Shown one piece after another: positions 50,800 through 58,655 of a stretch of DNA of 64,000 bases. A program made the translations under genes and the position numbers. Below the pieces are notes generated by a model. That model did not search any database. It saw only the letters and a list, made by a program, of their open reading frames with translations, and was not told where the DNA came from. Each line of letters opens with the position of its first letter. The stretch's first letter is position 1. This DNA comes from Agrilactobacillus composti DSM 18527 = JCM 14202 (GTDB lineage Bacteria > Bacillota > Bacilli > Lactobacillales > Lactobacillaceae), in assembly GCF_001436375.1 (NCBI RefSeq), contig NZ_AZGA01000088.1:99464-163463 (forward strand), written 5' to 3'.

Positions 50800-51993
50800 A
50801 TGAATCGAAAAAGTATACTTATTTTATCAGTCACTTTAGTATTAACCGCTATATTTTACTTAGTTTTCGGCTGGGGGCAAGGTACGCTGAAAGTTTATGA
50901 TACCGAACCCGCCACAAACTACGATGACACCAGCAACGGTGGCATTTATAGTCAAAAGGCCTTTATCAGCACGTTACAAAAATTTAAACGGCTGGATTTG
51001 ATTGCCCGCTTGGGGCCGGTACCAGAAAAAGATTTAAAGGACTTTTCATACGCACCTAAATATTTCAATTATAAATATGATGATTTTCTGGCCCTGCCGG
51101 GATTAAGGGCCACCAAGACCATCAATAGTACCACTGGGGAAGTTGAAATGTGTACCACCATGACACCCCAGGGAGTCACCATAGCTGGGGACTACTTGAT
51201 CACATCAGCTTATGACCATGATGGCTTTCATAATTCAGTTTTGTACGTTCAAAATCTCCATACTAAAAAATATGTTAAAACCATCGTTTTAGATGGCCGC
51301 CCCCATGTTGGTGGCATTACTTACGACCCGAATTCAAACCAGGTCTGGGTTTGTGGCCGGCGGAACAACACCGCGGAAGTCTTTGCCATCTCGATGGCTG
51401 ATCTTGAAAAATACGATGTCGCCAAAACTAAAAAGCCAATTGCTTATACCCAACGTTCTGGCCTGGGTACATTGAGTCGCGCGTCATTTATCACATATCA
51501 TGTCAATTCCCTGTTTGTCGGCTTCTTCAATCCGGCTGGTAAAGGCCATGTGCAACGATATGAATTAGATAAAGATGGCAATATTGCCGGACACTCCTTG
51601 AATGCCAATGTCACGACACGTTTGGACCTCTTCACAGATTCTGTGTTCCATCAAGATACCATCAAGCAAGTTCAAGGTCTGGCCTTTTATGATGGCTATG
51701 CCATCTTGTCTCAATCCTTTGGCCCAGGGAATTCCAAGCTTTATATCTTCAAAGAAGATCGTAATAAGAAGATATATCGGGAATCTGATGCCATTGACAC
51801 CTTTGAAATGCCGGCCCACTTAGAACAAATCAGCGCCCATGATGGCCGTTTATATATGGTATTTGAATCAGCGGCCTATGCTTATCGCAAGACCAGTCAT
51901 AACCATATTGATCGGGTCGTGTCCATGAATCTGAAAGATTTCATTCAATTAGTGGTCAAAGAAATGGAGGCCGAAAAAAATGCAAAGCATTAA
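50800..51993 (+). CDS. Membrane-anchored extracytoplasmic beta-propeller-like protein
   Basis: A 397-residue protein with an N-terminal helix (ILILSVTLVLTAIFYLVFGWG) that acts as signal anchor, then repeated beta-strand units with GxV/Y-xGD-like motifs (GVTIAGDYLITSAYDHDG; VGGITYDPNSNQVWVCGR; QGLAFYDGYAILSQSFG; LEQISAHDGRLYMVFE), suggesting a YncE-like propeller. The function is unknown. It overlaps the following membrane gene by 14 bases, so the two likely act together. Confidence 0.7.
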   Translation: MNRKSILILSVTLVLTAIFYLVFGWGQGTLKVYDTEPATNYDDTSNGGIYSQKAFISTLQKFKRLDLIARLGPVPEKDLKDFSYAPKYFNYKYDDFLALPGLRATKTINSTTGEVEMCTTMTPQGVTIAGDYLITSAYDHDGFHNSVLYVQNLHTKKYVKTIVLDGRPHVGGITYDPNSNQVWVCGRRNNTAEVFAISMADLEKYDVAKTKKPIAYTQRSGLGTLSRASFITYHVNSLFVGFFNPAGKGHVQRYELDKDGNIAGHSLNANVTTRLDLFTDSVFHQDTIKQVQGLAFYDGYAILSQSFGPGNSKLYIFKEDRNKKIYRESDAIDTFEMPAHLEQISAHDGRLYMVFESAAYAYRKTSHNHIDRVVSMNLKDFIQLVVKEMEAEKNAKH

Positions 51994-52774
51994 TTCTAAG
52001 CGTAAAAAATGGCCTAGTCTATTCAGTGAAACGCCACTAAAATTAACGATCAACGACTGGATCAAGGCCTTCTCGGTGATGTGGCTGACTTATTTACTGT
52101 TTAATACCAAAAACCCCTTCGCCAATAGTCTCAATGTTTCTGGCACCACCTTTATCACCAGTGCCACTGCTGGTCTACAAATTCTCATCGTCCTCAGCGG
52201 CCTCATATATTTTGGCTTGATTTGCTTAGGCGTGTTCTGGGCTGTTGGCATCAAGGGCTTCCAGCAACTTTTTGCCCGGGCCCGCTTCCGGGATGTTTGG
52301 TACGTGATTGGTTATGGCGTGTTATTCAGTGTGTTTCAAAGCATGGGTACTGGGTTAAGTGAGATTATTCCCGTTAATTACAATGTGGACTTGGTAAATA
52401 CCCTGCAAGCGGCTCAGCTTACCTCTTGGTCCGCCTTTGCCTTCATTGGCATCCATAGTTTCTTTTATCTGCTGGGTAATCAAATCATTGCGATCATGAT
52501 CTTTTTAGCCATTTATCAAGCTGTCCACCATGTTTTGCCAAAACATAGGCGCTGGGCGATGTTTTTCACCTATCTCATCGCCGCCATCTTAGTGGGTGCC
52601 TTAAGTACAACCCCAGCCAATGCCCATTTGGCGCGGAACGTCATTGCGGGGGGGATCGCTCAACTACCTTTATTCTGGGCTTACCGTCGTTCCCGCAATG
52701 TGTTAGTGGTCACCTTAGCTGCCTTTTTGATCAATCAACTGGTGATCGCCCTAATTGTTTGGGTTGGTTTCTAA
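51980..52774 (+). CDS. Polytopic membrane protein (CPBP-like?), partner of the propeller protein
   Basis: A 264-residue protein with about seven hydrophobic helices after a basic N-terminus. Nothing is clearly recognised: the glutamate pairs of the CPBP/CAAX protease family are not evident. ATG follows GGAGG inside the upstream gene. The tight overlap implies translational coupling with the beta-propeller protein. Confidence 0.6.
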   Translation: MQSINSKRKKWPSLFSETPLKLTINDWIKAFSVMWLTYLLFNTKNPFANSLNVSGTTFITSATAGLQILIVLSGLIYFGLICLGVFWAVGIKGFQQLFARARFRDVWYVIGYGVLFSVFQSMGTGLSEIIPVNYNVDLVNTLQAAQLTSWSAFAFIGIHSFFYLLGNQIIAIMIFLAIYQAVHHVLPKHRRWAMFFTYLIAAILVGALSTTPANAHLARNVIAGGIAQLPLFWAYRRSRNVLVVTLAAFLINQLVIALIVWVGF

Positions 52775-52832
52775 TCATCAACCTGCAATAGTCAGTTTGC
52801 CGTTGATGACCAAAAATAAATAACGTCTACTT

Positions 52833-52870
52833 AGCGCCAATCAAGACATTTCCCTTGGTTGGCGCTTTTA
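52833..52870 (+). terminator. Terminator of the propeller/membrane pair; gene-free stretch after it
   Basis: The hairpin AGCGCCAA/TTGGCGCT is followed by TTTT. From 52870 to 53128 the sequence is AT-rich, with a TATAAT at 53123-53128 just before the TnpB element and no gene. Confidence 0.8.
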
Positions 52871-53277
52871 CTATCTTGATTTTGATAAGAACAATTACAT
52901 TGTTTTAAGATTGTCAATCATATTTAACCACGATCATATAATAATAATTTATACCTTGAAATTAAAAAACGAATTCATATTCAGATTAAAAATACCGTTT
53001 AACATCTGCTCAAATATCTTACTAAAAATAACACACTAATGGTTTACTTCACGCAATATCGCCTATGCATTTTTTACCAATACCCAATCTCACCCTTTCA
53101 AACCCCTGCGGTAGGATTACGTTATAATAAATGTAGTCATTCATAGTCAAATGTCAATATCAAAGTCTCATTGTCAGTCGACGAGTTTGGGGTCTAATTT
53201 ATTTCTATTTTTTGAGCACGAAAGAAGACAAACACATATTCGATACGGTATCCTATAGAGTATAGGAGGTGGATCGA

Positions 53278-54480
53278 ATGCCAGTCAAAACTCACAAGAT
53301 CAGATGCTATCCCAATGCCGAAATGCGCACTGTTATCGCTGAGCTGATGGACTACAACCGTTTCTGTTGGAACCAGGGCTTAACAACATGGAATGACATG
53401 TATGAAGCGTCTCTTATTATGGACGATAAGAAACTGCGGCCCAGTGAGCGTAAAGTGCGCAATGAGCTAGTATTAGATAAAGCTGACTGGCAATATCAGC
53501 GCTCACCTCGTGTGCTCCAAACCGCTATCCATCGTTTGCATCAGGCCTGGCGGAATTTCTTTAATCCCAACATGCCAGATGCCCACAAGCCTAAGTTTCA
53601 CAGTAAGCGGGATCCGAAGCAAAGCTTTACAACGGATCGGGCAACTGTTCGTGGTAAGTTTCTGAGACTGGACCGACCCCGTGAAAGCAAGCATCACTTC
53701 ACCGACATCAAACTGGCTGAGGGTTTACGTTTTTCTGGCGCCATCAAAACCGTGACGATAATCAAGCACGGTAACAAGTTCTACGCCAGTATCAACGTTT
53801 CAGTTGCAGATACACCACGGCCGGCTTTTTATGAAAGTTGGGATATCGGCGGTATTGATCTCAATGTGGGCCATATTAGCTGGAATGGTGGCGAAGTAAG
53901 TACCTTCACGCCACAGATGGCTTTTTTACATCAGCGGGTCAAGGTCTATCAAAAACGTCTGGCGCGAAAACGGCGAGAGAATCCCAAGCATTTCCGGTCC
54001 AAGAACTATCAACAAACACAGACTAAGCTGAGCCAGACTTATCAAAAGATTAATGCTTTACAGAATGACCTGATCCACAAGTTCAGCCACCGAATTACCA
54101 AAGTCTTTGCCGTTCTCTGTTTAGAGGGCCTCGACGTTCGTGGTATGCAAATGGCCAAGAACAAGGTCAAAAACCTACAGCGCAGTCTCTTTCGCCGCTT
54201 ACGCACGGCGATTGAGTACAAAGCTGCTTGGCAGCATCAGCACGTGGTGATCGCGGACCGTTTCTTTCCGTCCACCCAACGCTGTTCAAACTGTGGCTTC
54301 ATCAAAACCGCCGACAGTTATGGCGGTAAGATGACGCTTCGAGGCGACAGCATCTATCATCAGCATGACGTGTACCGCTGTTATGAATGTGGTTTGGTCA
54401 TGAATCGTGATGAGAATGCGGTTCAAAATTTAATTGCGTATGCGGCGGGGCTTCCGCCGGAATGGGAAATCGTTCATTGA
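53278..54480 (+). CDS. tnpB: TnpB RNA-guided nuclease, copy 2
   Basis: A 400-residue protein with ATG 53278 behind AGGAGGTGG. RuvC residues are kept: Asp in GIDLNVGHI, Glu in CLEGLDV, Asp in NRDENA; the zinc finger CSNCG...CYECG is intact. Compared with copy 1 it has scattered substitutions, mostly synonymous or conservative (for example LEGLDV versus IEDLNV), consistent with selection for function. The copies are therefore older relatives rather than a recent duplication. Confidence 0.94.
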   Translation: MPVKTHKIRCYPNAEMRTVIAELMDYNRFCWNQGLTTWNDMYEASLIMDDKKLRPSERKVRNELVLDKADWQYQRSPRVLQTAIHRLHQAWRNFFNPNMPDAHKPKFHSKRDPKQSFTTDRATVRGKFLRLDRPRESKHHFTDIKLAEGLRFSGAIKTVTIIKHGNKFYASINVSVADTPRPAFYESWDIGGIDLNVGHISWNGGEVSTFTPQMAFLHQRVKVYQKRLARKRRENPKHFRSKNYQQTQTKLSQTYQKINALQNDLIHKFSHRITKVFAVLCLEGLDVRGMQMAKNKVKNLQRSLFRRLRTAIEYKAAWQHQHVVIADRFFPSTQRCSNCGFIKTADSYGGKMTLRGDSIYHQHDVYRCYECGLVMNRDENAVQNLIAYAAGLPPEWEIVH

Positions 54481-54644
54481 TGATTCTCCAGTCGGTCACT
54501 GTCCCAACTGACTTATTCAGACGGGGGAATATCGGCGTTTACGAAATCAACTAAAAACGTAGCTTAATGGTCTAAAATATGAAGTAATACCATAGACCGG
54601 ATGTAATCACACTTGATCACATTTGTATACGTTTTAGAGAGCAG
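54443..54644 (+). ncRNA. Predicted omega RNA of TnpB copy 2
   Basis: Hairpins match copy 1: CGGCG/CGCCG near 54443, AGTCGGT/ACTGACT, and (T)GGTCTA/TAGACC(G) where copy 2 has a U-G at the base of the stem. The guide would start after 54644 (GCATCATTTATGACACAT), covering the downstream start codon. Confidence 0.55.
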
Positions 54645-54653
54645 GCATCATTT

Positions 54654-55493
54654 ATGACACATGCACAGCAGTTGCTTCAAGCGGAGCAATACTTCAGTAA
54701 CTGGGTCTTATTCTTTTTTGCATATGGTTTCTTGGGTTGGCTTTGGGAGAGTGCTTATGTTTCCGTGACCCAAAAGCGCTGGATCAACTCCGGCTTTCTC
54801 TTGGGCCCGGTGATTCCGGTTTATGGGTTCAGCATGACCGCCGTCTTAGCGATTGTTGAACCTTTTGAGCATAATATTGTAGTCCTCTACATAGCCAGTG
54901 CCCTATTGATCACCATCATTGAGTTTTTTACCAGTTGGCTTATGGAAAAATTGTTCCACGCCCGTTGGTGGGATTACAGCAAGATACCTTTGAATTTAAA
55001 TGGGCGGGTGGCCTTACCTATTTCAGCATTTTGGGGGTTAGGTGTGGTAGCTATTATTAAACTGATCCATCCCTTGGTTGTCCAGTGGGTGGCCCATATC
55101 TCTATTCGCTATGGCACCTTTGCCGCCATTATTTTGATCGCATTGATCATGTTTGACTTTGGGTACACCTTAGCCAATCTCCCCGCCTTTCAACAAACTA
55201 CCCAAAAAATTGGGGCCGACATCGATGCCCGCAAGCAAAAACTTCATGCTGATCTGGCCCAAGCCAGTGCGGATTTAGCGCAACAGCGTGCTTTGTTGGA
55301 CGCTTATCGCCATGATGAAACAGCCAAAAATCTCTTTCCAAAAACTAGTTATGTTCAACGCCGCTTACTGCGAAGTTTTCCGACATTGCGCTTAAACAAT
55401 ACGAAAACTAAACCCCAAGATATTAGTCAAGTCATCGATATTTTGCGGGATAAACAAAAGCAATCTAAACGGCAAGATAAAACAAATCAATAA
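54654..55493 (+). CDS. CmpB-family (ABC-transporter type IV-like) membrane protein
   Basis: A 279-residue protein. The N-terminal two-thirds has about five helices with the family pattern FAYGFLGWLWESAYVSVTQKRWINSGFLLGPVIPVYG and a later FTSWLMEKLFHARWWDYSKIPLNLNGR. The C-terminal third is a charged coiled coil (IGADIDARKQKLHADLAQASADLAQQ...). The function of the family (PF06541-type) is unclear. The ATG sits 9 bases after the TnpB right end; its ribosome-binding region (AGAGAGCAGG) is made partly from element sequence. Confidence 0.8.
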   Translation: MTHAQQLLQAEQYFSNWVLFFFAYGFLGWLWESAYVSVTQKRWINSGFLLGPVIPVYGFSMTAVLAIVEPFEHNIVVLYIASALLITIIEFFTSWLMEKLFHARWWDYSKIPLNLNGRVALPISAFWGLGVVAIIKLIHPLVVQWVAHISIRYGTFAAIILIALIMFDFGYTLANLPAFQQTTQKIGADIDARKQKLHADLAQASADLAQQRALLDAYRHDETAKNLFPKTSYVQRRLLRSFPTLRLNNTKTKPQDISQVIDILRDKQKQSKRQDKTNQ

Positions 55494-55504
55494 TTTAACA
55501 GCGG

Positions 55505-55549
55505 CTCGATCAGCGATAATGACAACGTTATCTCTGATTGAGTTTTTTT
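55505..55549 (+). terminator. Terminator of the CmpB-family gene
   Basis: The hairpin CTCgATCAGcGATAA/TTATCtCTGATtGAG is followed by seven T. Confidence 0.9.
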
Positions 55550-55611
55550 GGGGGTTGATGGGTTTTGTTTTTGCTGATATATTGAATGCTACAATTTGAG
55601 AAAGGTTATCC

Positions 55612-55639
55612 AAAAAAAACAACCTGCTATCTAGCAGGT
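55612..55639 (-). terminator. Terminator of the esterase gene
   Basis: The hairpin ACCTGCTA/TAGCAGGT (55622-55639) is followed by eight T on the minus strand. Confidence 0.85.
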
Positions 55640-55652
55640 CGTCAGTTGTTAA

Positions 55653-56444
55653 TTAAATATGTTGTGCCAAAAAATTCATGGTGTCGTCCAAAACATCCCC
55701 CAAATAGCCCTTGGCATGGCGACTACCCGTTAACATGCGCGCCGTAAAGGGGATATTATGAGCAGTTAGCGTTTGGGCCAGTTGTAAAACGCCACTGGTT
55801 GGTACAAATTCATTCAAAGAATTGGCCAAATACATGGGCCCCGTTTGATCGGTCACCCGGTGATAGGGGGTAGCAGCTTCATATTGATCGGTACGACCAT
55901 TAAAATAATTGGTGACAAACCATTTATAAAAAGCATCATTGGCCCCATCTTGATTGATCTCAGCACTGGCTTTGCTGTTAAAGTCCGCCGTTTGACCTTC
56001 AGCAGCCACCACATCTTGGTGGGTGGCTAACCACTGATCAATATCTAAAATACCGGATAAAGATACAATGGGAATACCATATTTAATGGCCAGTTCCACG
56101 GTCATATTCCCCCCGGCCGAAGAGCCAACCGCTGCAATATGGGCATGATCAAAGTCATAGTCACTGGCTTTTAGCCACTGGTATAAGGTATCCATATCGG
56201 CCAAAGGCGCGGGATAATAAGCTTGGGGGGTAAACCGATAGTTGGGCACCACCACAAAATAACCTTGGCCCACCAAGGCTTCAGCCCAGTCACTGTCTTT
56301 AGCTTTGTCGCCTCTAAACCAGCCACCACCATGAATATCAATGATACCACCTTTGGCAGTCCCAGTTTCTGGATAATAAATATCCGTCTTTAAATCTAAT
56401 GTTTTATCATAAACAACATCTTTTTTTGTCTGTACAGCACTCAC
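55653..56444 (-). CDS. Alpha/beta hydrolase, HSL-type esterase
   Basis: A 263-residue esterase/lipase. IIDIHGGGWFRGDK is the oxyanion-hole motif, AAVGSSAGGNM has the nucleophile Ser and SRHAKGYL the catalytic His. There is no signal peptide. GTG start with AGGAGG upstream. The substrate is unknown; family members hydrolyse short-chain acyl or carbohydrate esters. Confidence 0.87.
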   Translation of the reverse strand: MSAVQTKKDVVYDKTLDLKTDIYYPETGTAKGGIIDIHGGGWFRGDKAKDSDWAEALVGQGYFVVVPNYRFTPQAYYPAPLADMDTLYQWLKASDYDFDHAHIAAVGSSAGGNMTVELAIKYGIPIVSLSGILDIDQWLATHQDVVAAEGQTADFNSKASAEINQDGANDAFYKWFVTNYFNGRTDQYEAATPYHRVTDQTGPMYLANSLNEFVPTSGVLQLAQTLTAHNIPFTARMLTGSRHAKGYLGDVLDDTMNFLAQHI

Positions 56445-56610
56445 GACAATACCTCCTGTAATTATGATCCTGATTAATTACCTCTAAAGTACCTTTAAAG
56501 CCCGTCCAGTGCAAATTATCTGTCCGATAAACTGAATTTTGCGCGAAATAAATTGTAACCACCGGCAAAATTTGGTACCGTATACATATATACGAAGGAC
56601 GGTGGCAAAC

Positions 56611-57462
56611 GTGAAAGTTTTATGGAATGATCAAATTGTGGCACGAGAAGCAGTAAAATTGGATATTGAAGATCGGGGCTATCAATTTGGCGATGGTCTC
56701 TACGAAGCAGTGCGGGTTTATAAGGGCGATATGTTTATGTTTGATGAACATTTTGACCGTTTAGAACGGTGTGCCAAAAAAATCCGGCTCACGCTCCCCT
56801 TCACCCGAATTGAACTGCAAACCCAGTTGTATCGCCTGATATCTGCAGAACAAATTTCAAATGGTGCAGTCTATTTCCAAGTGACCCGGGGCATTGATTC
56901 CCCTAGAGATCATCGTATTCCCGACTTTAGCGCTGTTAAGCCAGTGGTCACAGGTAATGTCAGTGCTTATGAACGGCCGCAAGCCATGCAACAAGACGGC
57001 CTGAGCGCAACAGTGATCCCGGATGAACGCTGGTTGCATTGTGATATCAAATCCCTTAGTCTTTTGGGCAATGTCTTATCCCTAGATGCGGCTATGCAAA
57101 AGGGTTATGGAGATGCCCTCTTGGTGCGGGACGGCTATTTTACCGAAGCTTCTGCTTCTAATTTATGGTTTGTTTTTGGAGATACTTATTACACCCATCC
57201 CGATGGCAATCTGGTTTTACCCGGTGTCACCAAGTTACATCTATTAAACTTAATGCGCCAAAATGGCCTGAAGATTAAAGAAGAAGCAGTCCCAGCCGAA
57301 AAACTGGCGACAGCGGATGAAATTTTTATTTCCAACTCTATTTGGGAAGTCGTCCCTATTGTCAACGTCGACGGCAACCCAGTGGGCGCTGGTAAAATTG
57401 GTCCATTGACCAAGCTGATCCAAGACAAATATATTGCATCAACTAAGTCAAAACTCGGTTAA
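56611..57462 (+). CDS. dat: D-amino-acid (D-alanine) aminotransferase
   Basis: A 283-residue class IV PLP aminotransferase producing D-glutamate or D-alanine for peptidoglycan. DRGYQFGDGLYEAVRVY and the PLP lysine K147 in DIKSLSLLGNVL are typical, as is EASASNLW. GTG 56611 follows GGTGG; an earlier in-frame codon lacks a site. The gene ends 12 bases before the UspA gene and is likely co-transcribed with it. Confidence 0.92.
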   Translation: MKVLWNDQIVAREAVKLDIEDRGYQFGDGLYEAVRVYKGDMFMFDEHFDRLERCAKKIRLTLPFTRIELQTQLYRLISAEQISNGAVYFQVTRGIDSPRDHRIPDFSAVKPVVTGNVSAYERPQAMQQDGLSATVIPDERWLHCDIKSLSLLGNVLSLDAAMQKGYGDALLVRDGYFTEASASNLWFVFGDTYYTHPDGNLVLPGVTKLHLLNLMRQNGLKIKEEAVPAEKLATADEIFISNSIWEVVPIVNVDGNPVGAGKIGPLTKLIQDKYIASTKSKLG

Positions 57463-57474
57463 GGAGGTGCATTT

Positions 57475-57915
57475 ATGGCAATTAAGGCACCCTATCAAAA
57501 TATTCTTGTGGCAACAGATGGCTCTAAAGAAGCGGTTGCCGCTTTTGATCATGCTGTTGCCTTAGCGCAGTTTTGTCAAGCTAAACTTTATGTGGCTTCT
57601 GTAGTCATCCCCCCTTATTTCACCTCCCGCAGCGAAACTGGTGGGGCGGTGTTACGGGATATGATCACCCAATCCAAGGCCCATTTAGCTGTTTTAAAGA
57701 CCCGGGCCCAAGCCGCCGGGTTTACCAATTTAGAACTAATTCAAGAACAAGGCAGTCCCAGAGACATCATCTCAAAAACCTTACCCGAACGCTTTAACAT
57801 TGACTTAATCGTTTTGGGAGCCACGGGCCAAACTCGGACCGAGCGACTATTCTTAGGTTCTGTCTCAGAATATGTGACCCGCCATGCTGAAACCAAAGTC
57901 CTCATTGTTCGCTAA
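57475..57915 (+). CDS. Universal stress protein UspA family
   Basis: A 146-residue UspA-fold protein: NILVATDGSKEAVAAFDHAVALAQ at the N-terminus and the ATP-binding GATGQTRTERLFLGSVSEYVTRHAETKVLIVR at the end. ATG follows AAGGAGG. It is in an operon with the D-amino acid aminotransferase, and a bidirectional terminator follows. Confidence 0.9.
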   Translation: MAIKAPYQNILVATDGSKEAVAAFDHAVALAQFCQAKLYVASVVIPPYFTSRSETGGAVLRDMITQSKAHLAVLKTRAQAAGFTNLELIQEQGSPRDIISKTLPERFNIDLIVLGATGQTRTERLFLGSVSEYVTRHAETKVLIVR

Positions 57916-57950
57916 AAAAGTCACTGTCAATTTTTGGCAGTGACTTTTTT
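57914..57950. terminator. Bidirectional terminator of uspA and cupin genes
   Basis: The hairpin AAAAAAGTCACTG/CAGTGACTTTTTT lies between converging genes. Confidence 0.9.
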
Positions 57951-57951
57951 A

Positions 57952-58233
57952 TTAGTCTTTGATCAACGTAATACAAACCTCAGCGTCTTGAAGCGCCTTA
58001 CCGTTAATATAATGCTCCCCAGCAAAACCTAAGACACTACCGGCGTGGAGATGATGCACTTCGTCATCATCTAAAAAAATGTCAATTTGGCCCTGGGTAC
58101 AAATAAAGACAACTTGGTTGCCGGGATGATGATGTTTGGGGATGGTATCCCCAGTTGCAACGGCTTTTTTAATCGTTTGAAAACGGTCGTTATTTAAAAC
58201 GACCCCTAATTGATCACTTTCAGTTCCAATCAT
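57952..58233 (-). CDS. Small cupin-domain protein
   Basis: A 93-residue single-domain cupin. The metal-binding motif IPKHHHPGNQVVFICTQGQIDIF and second motif HHLHAGSVLGFAGEHYI are visible. The function is unknown; such proteins bind small ligands or metals, or act as isomerases. The ribosome-binding site is weak. Confidence 0.8.
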   Translation of the reverse strand: MIGTESDQLGVVLNNDRFQTIKKAVATGDTIPKHHHPGNQVVFICTQGQIDIFLDDDEVHHLHAGSVLGFAGEHYINGKALQDAEVCITLIKD

Positions 58234-58312
58234 CTAAACATCTACTTTCTTTAAGATACTTCTATTATATCCCATTAAAAAAACGCTTCATAGGTAAAAA
58301 TATAATCATTTT

Positions 58313-58494
58313 TTGATAAAAAGACACGAACTTTTATAAAAAAGTCTTAAGCACTGCTGATATTGTGGACGCACAAGCCCAGTATGTTAGTATAATTATA
58401 ATATGCTTAATATTGATACCAGACCAGGGCGAGTTGCGTACGGACGAACCTTGGAATATAAGCATATGGAATAAGTCCTTCGGGGCTTATTTCT
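58313..58494 (+). ncRNA. Candidate independent ncRNA (promoter 58313-58340)
   Basis: A promoter TTGATA-16-TATAAA (58313-58340) and terminator AATAAGTCC/GGGCTTATT plus TCTTTT (58470-58494) bound a 148-nt transcript (start about 58347) with no ORF with a ribosome-binding site. It folds into a long stem ATATGCTTaATATT/AATATAAGCATAT (58401-58414, 58455-58467) capped by CCAGGG/CCTTGG. The site near a UspA gene recalls the Lacto-usp/6S RNAs of lactic acid bacteria; identity is unconfirmed. Confidence 0.5.
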
Positions 58495-58655
58495 TTTGGC
58501 CTCATATACGCAGCTTGCGGCATGCCTGCAAAGGCCGCTTAAAAATGTTTGACCTTTTACCATAATTTTACACGTTGTTGGCGGGCTATTTACAAATTTC
58601 CGTTACCCTAGAGCTTGTATATTAGTTTTTCAAGTTCATGGGAGGGATTTTATAA

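Larger units (their letters stand above)
53129..54644 (+). mobile_element. IS605-type TnpB-only element, copy 2
   Basis: Bounded by the same AAATGTAGTCATTCAT left end and AGCAG right end as copy 1, about 1516 bp, diverged by many substitutions. It inserts between a TATAAT (53123-53128) and the CmpB-family gene whose ATG is 9 bases beyond its right end. No tnpA is present. Confidence 0.8.

Noticed and set aside
58365-58565. 66-codon plus-strand ORF in the candidate ncRNA
   Set aside because: No ribosome-binding site, runs through the terminator hairpin, and odd composition; treated as chance.
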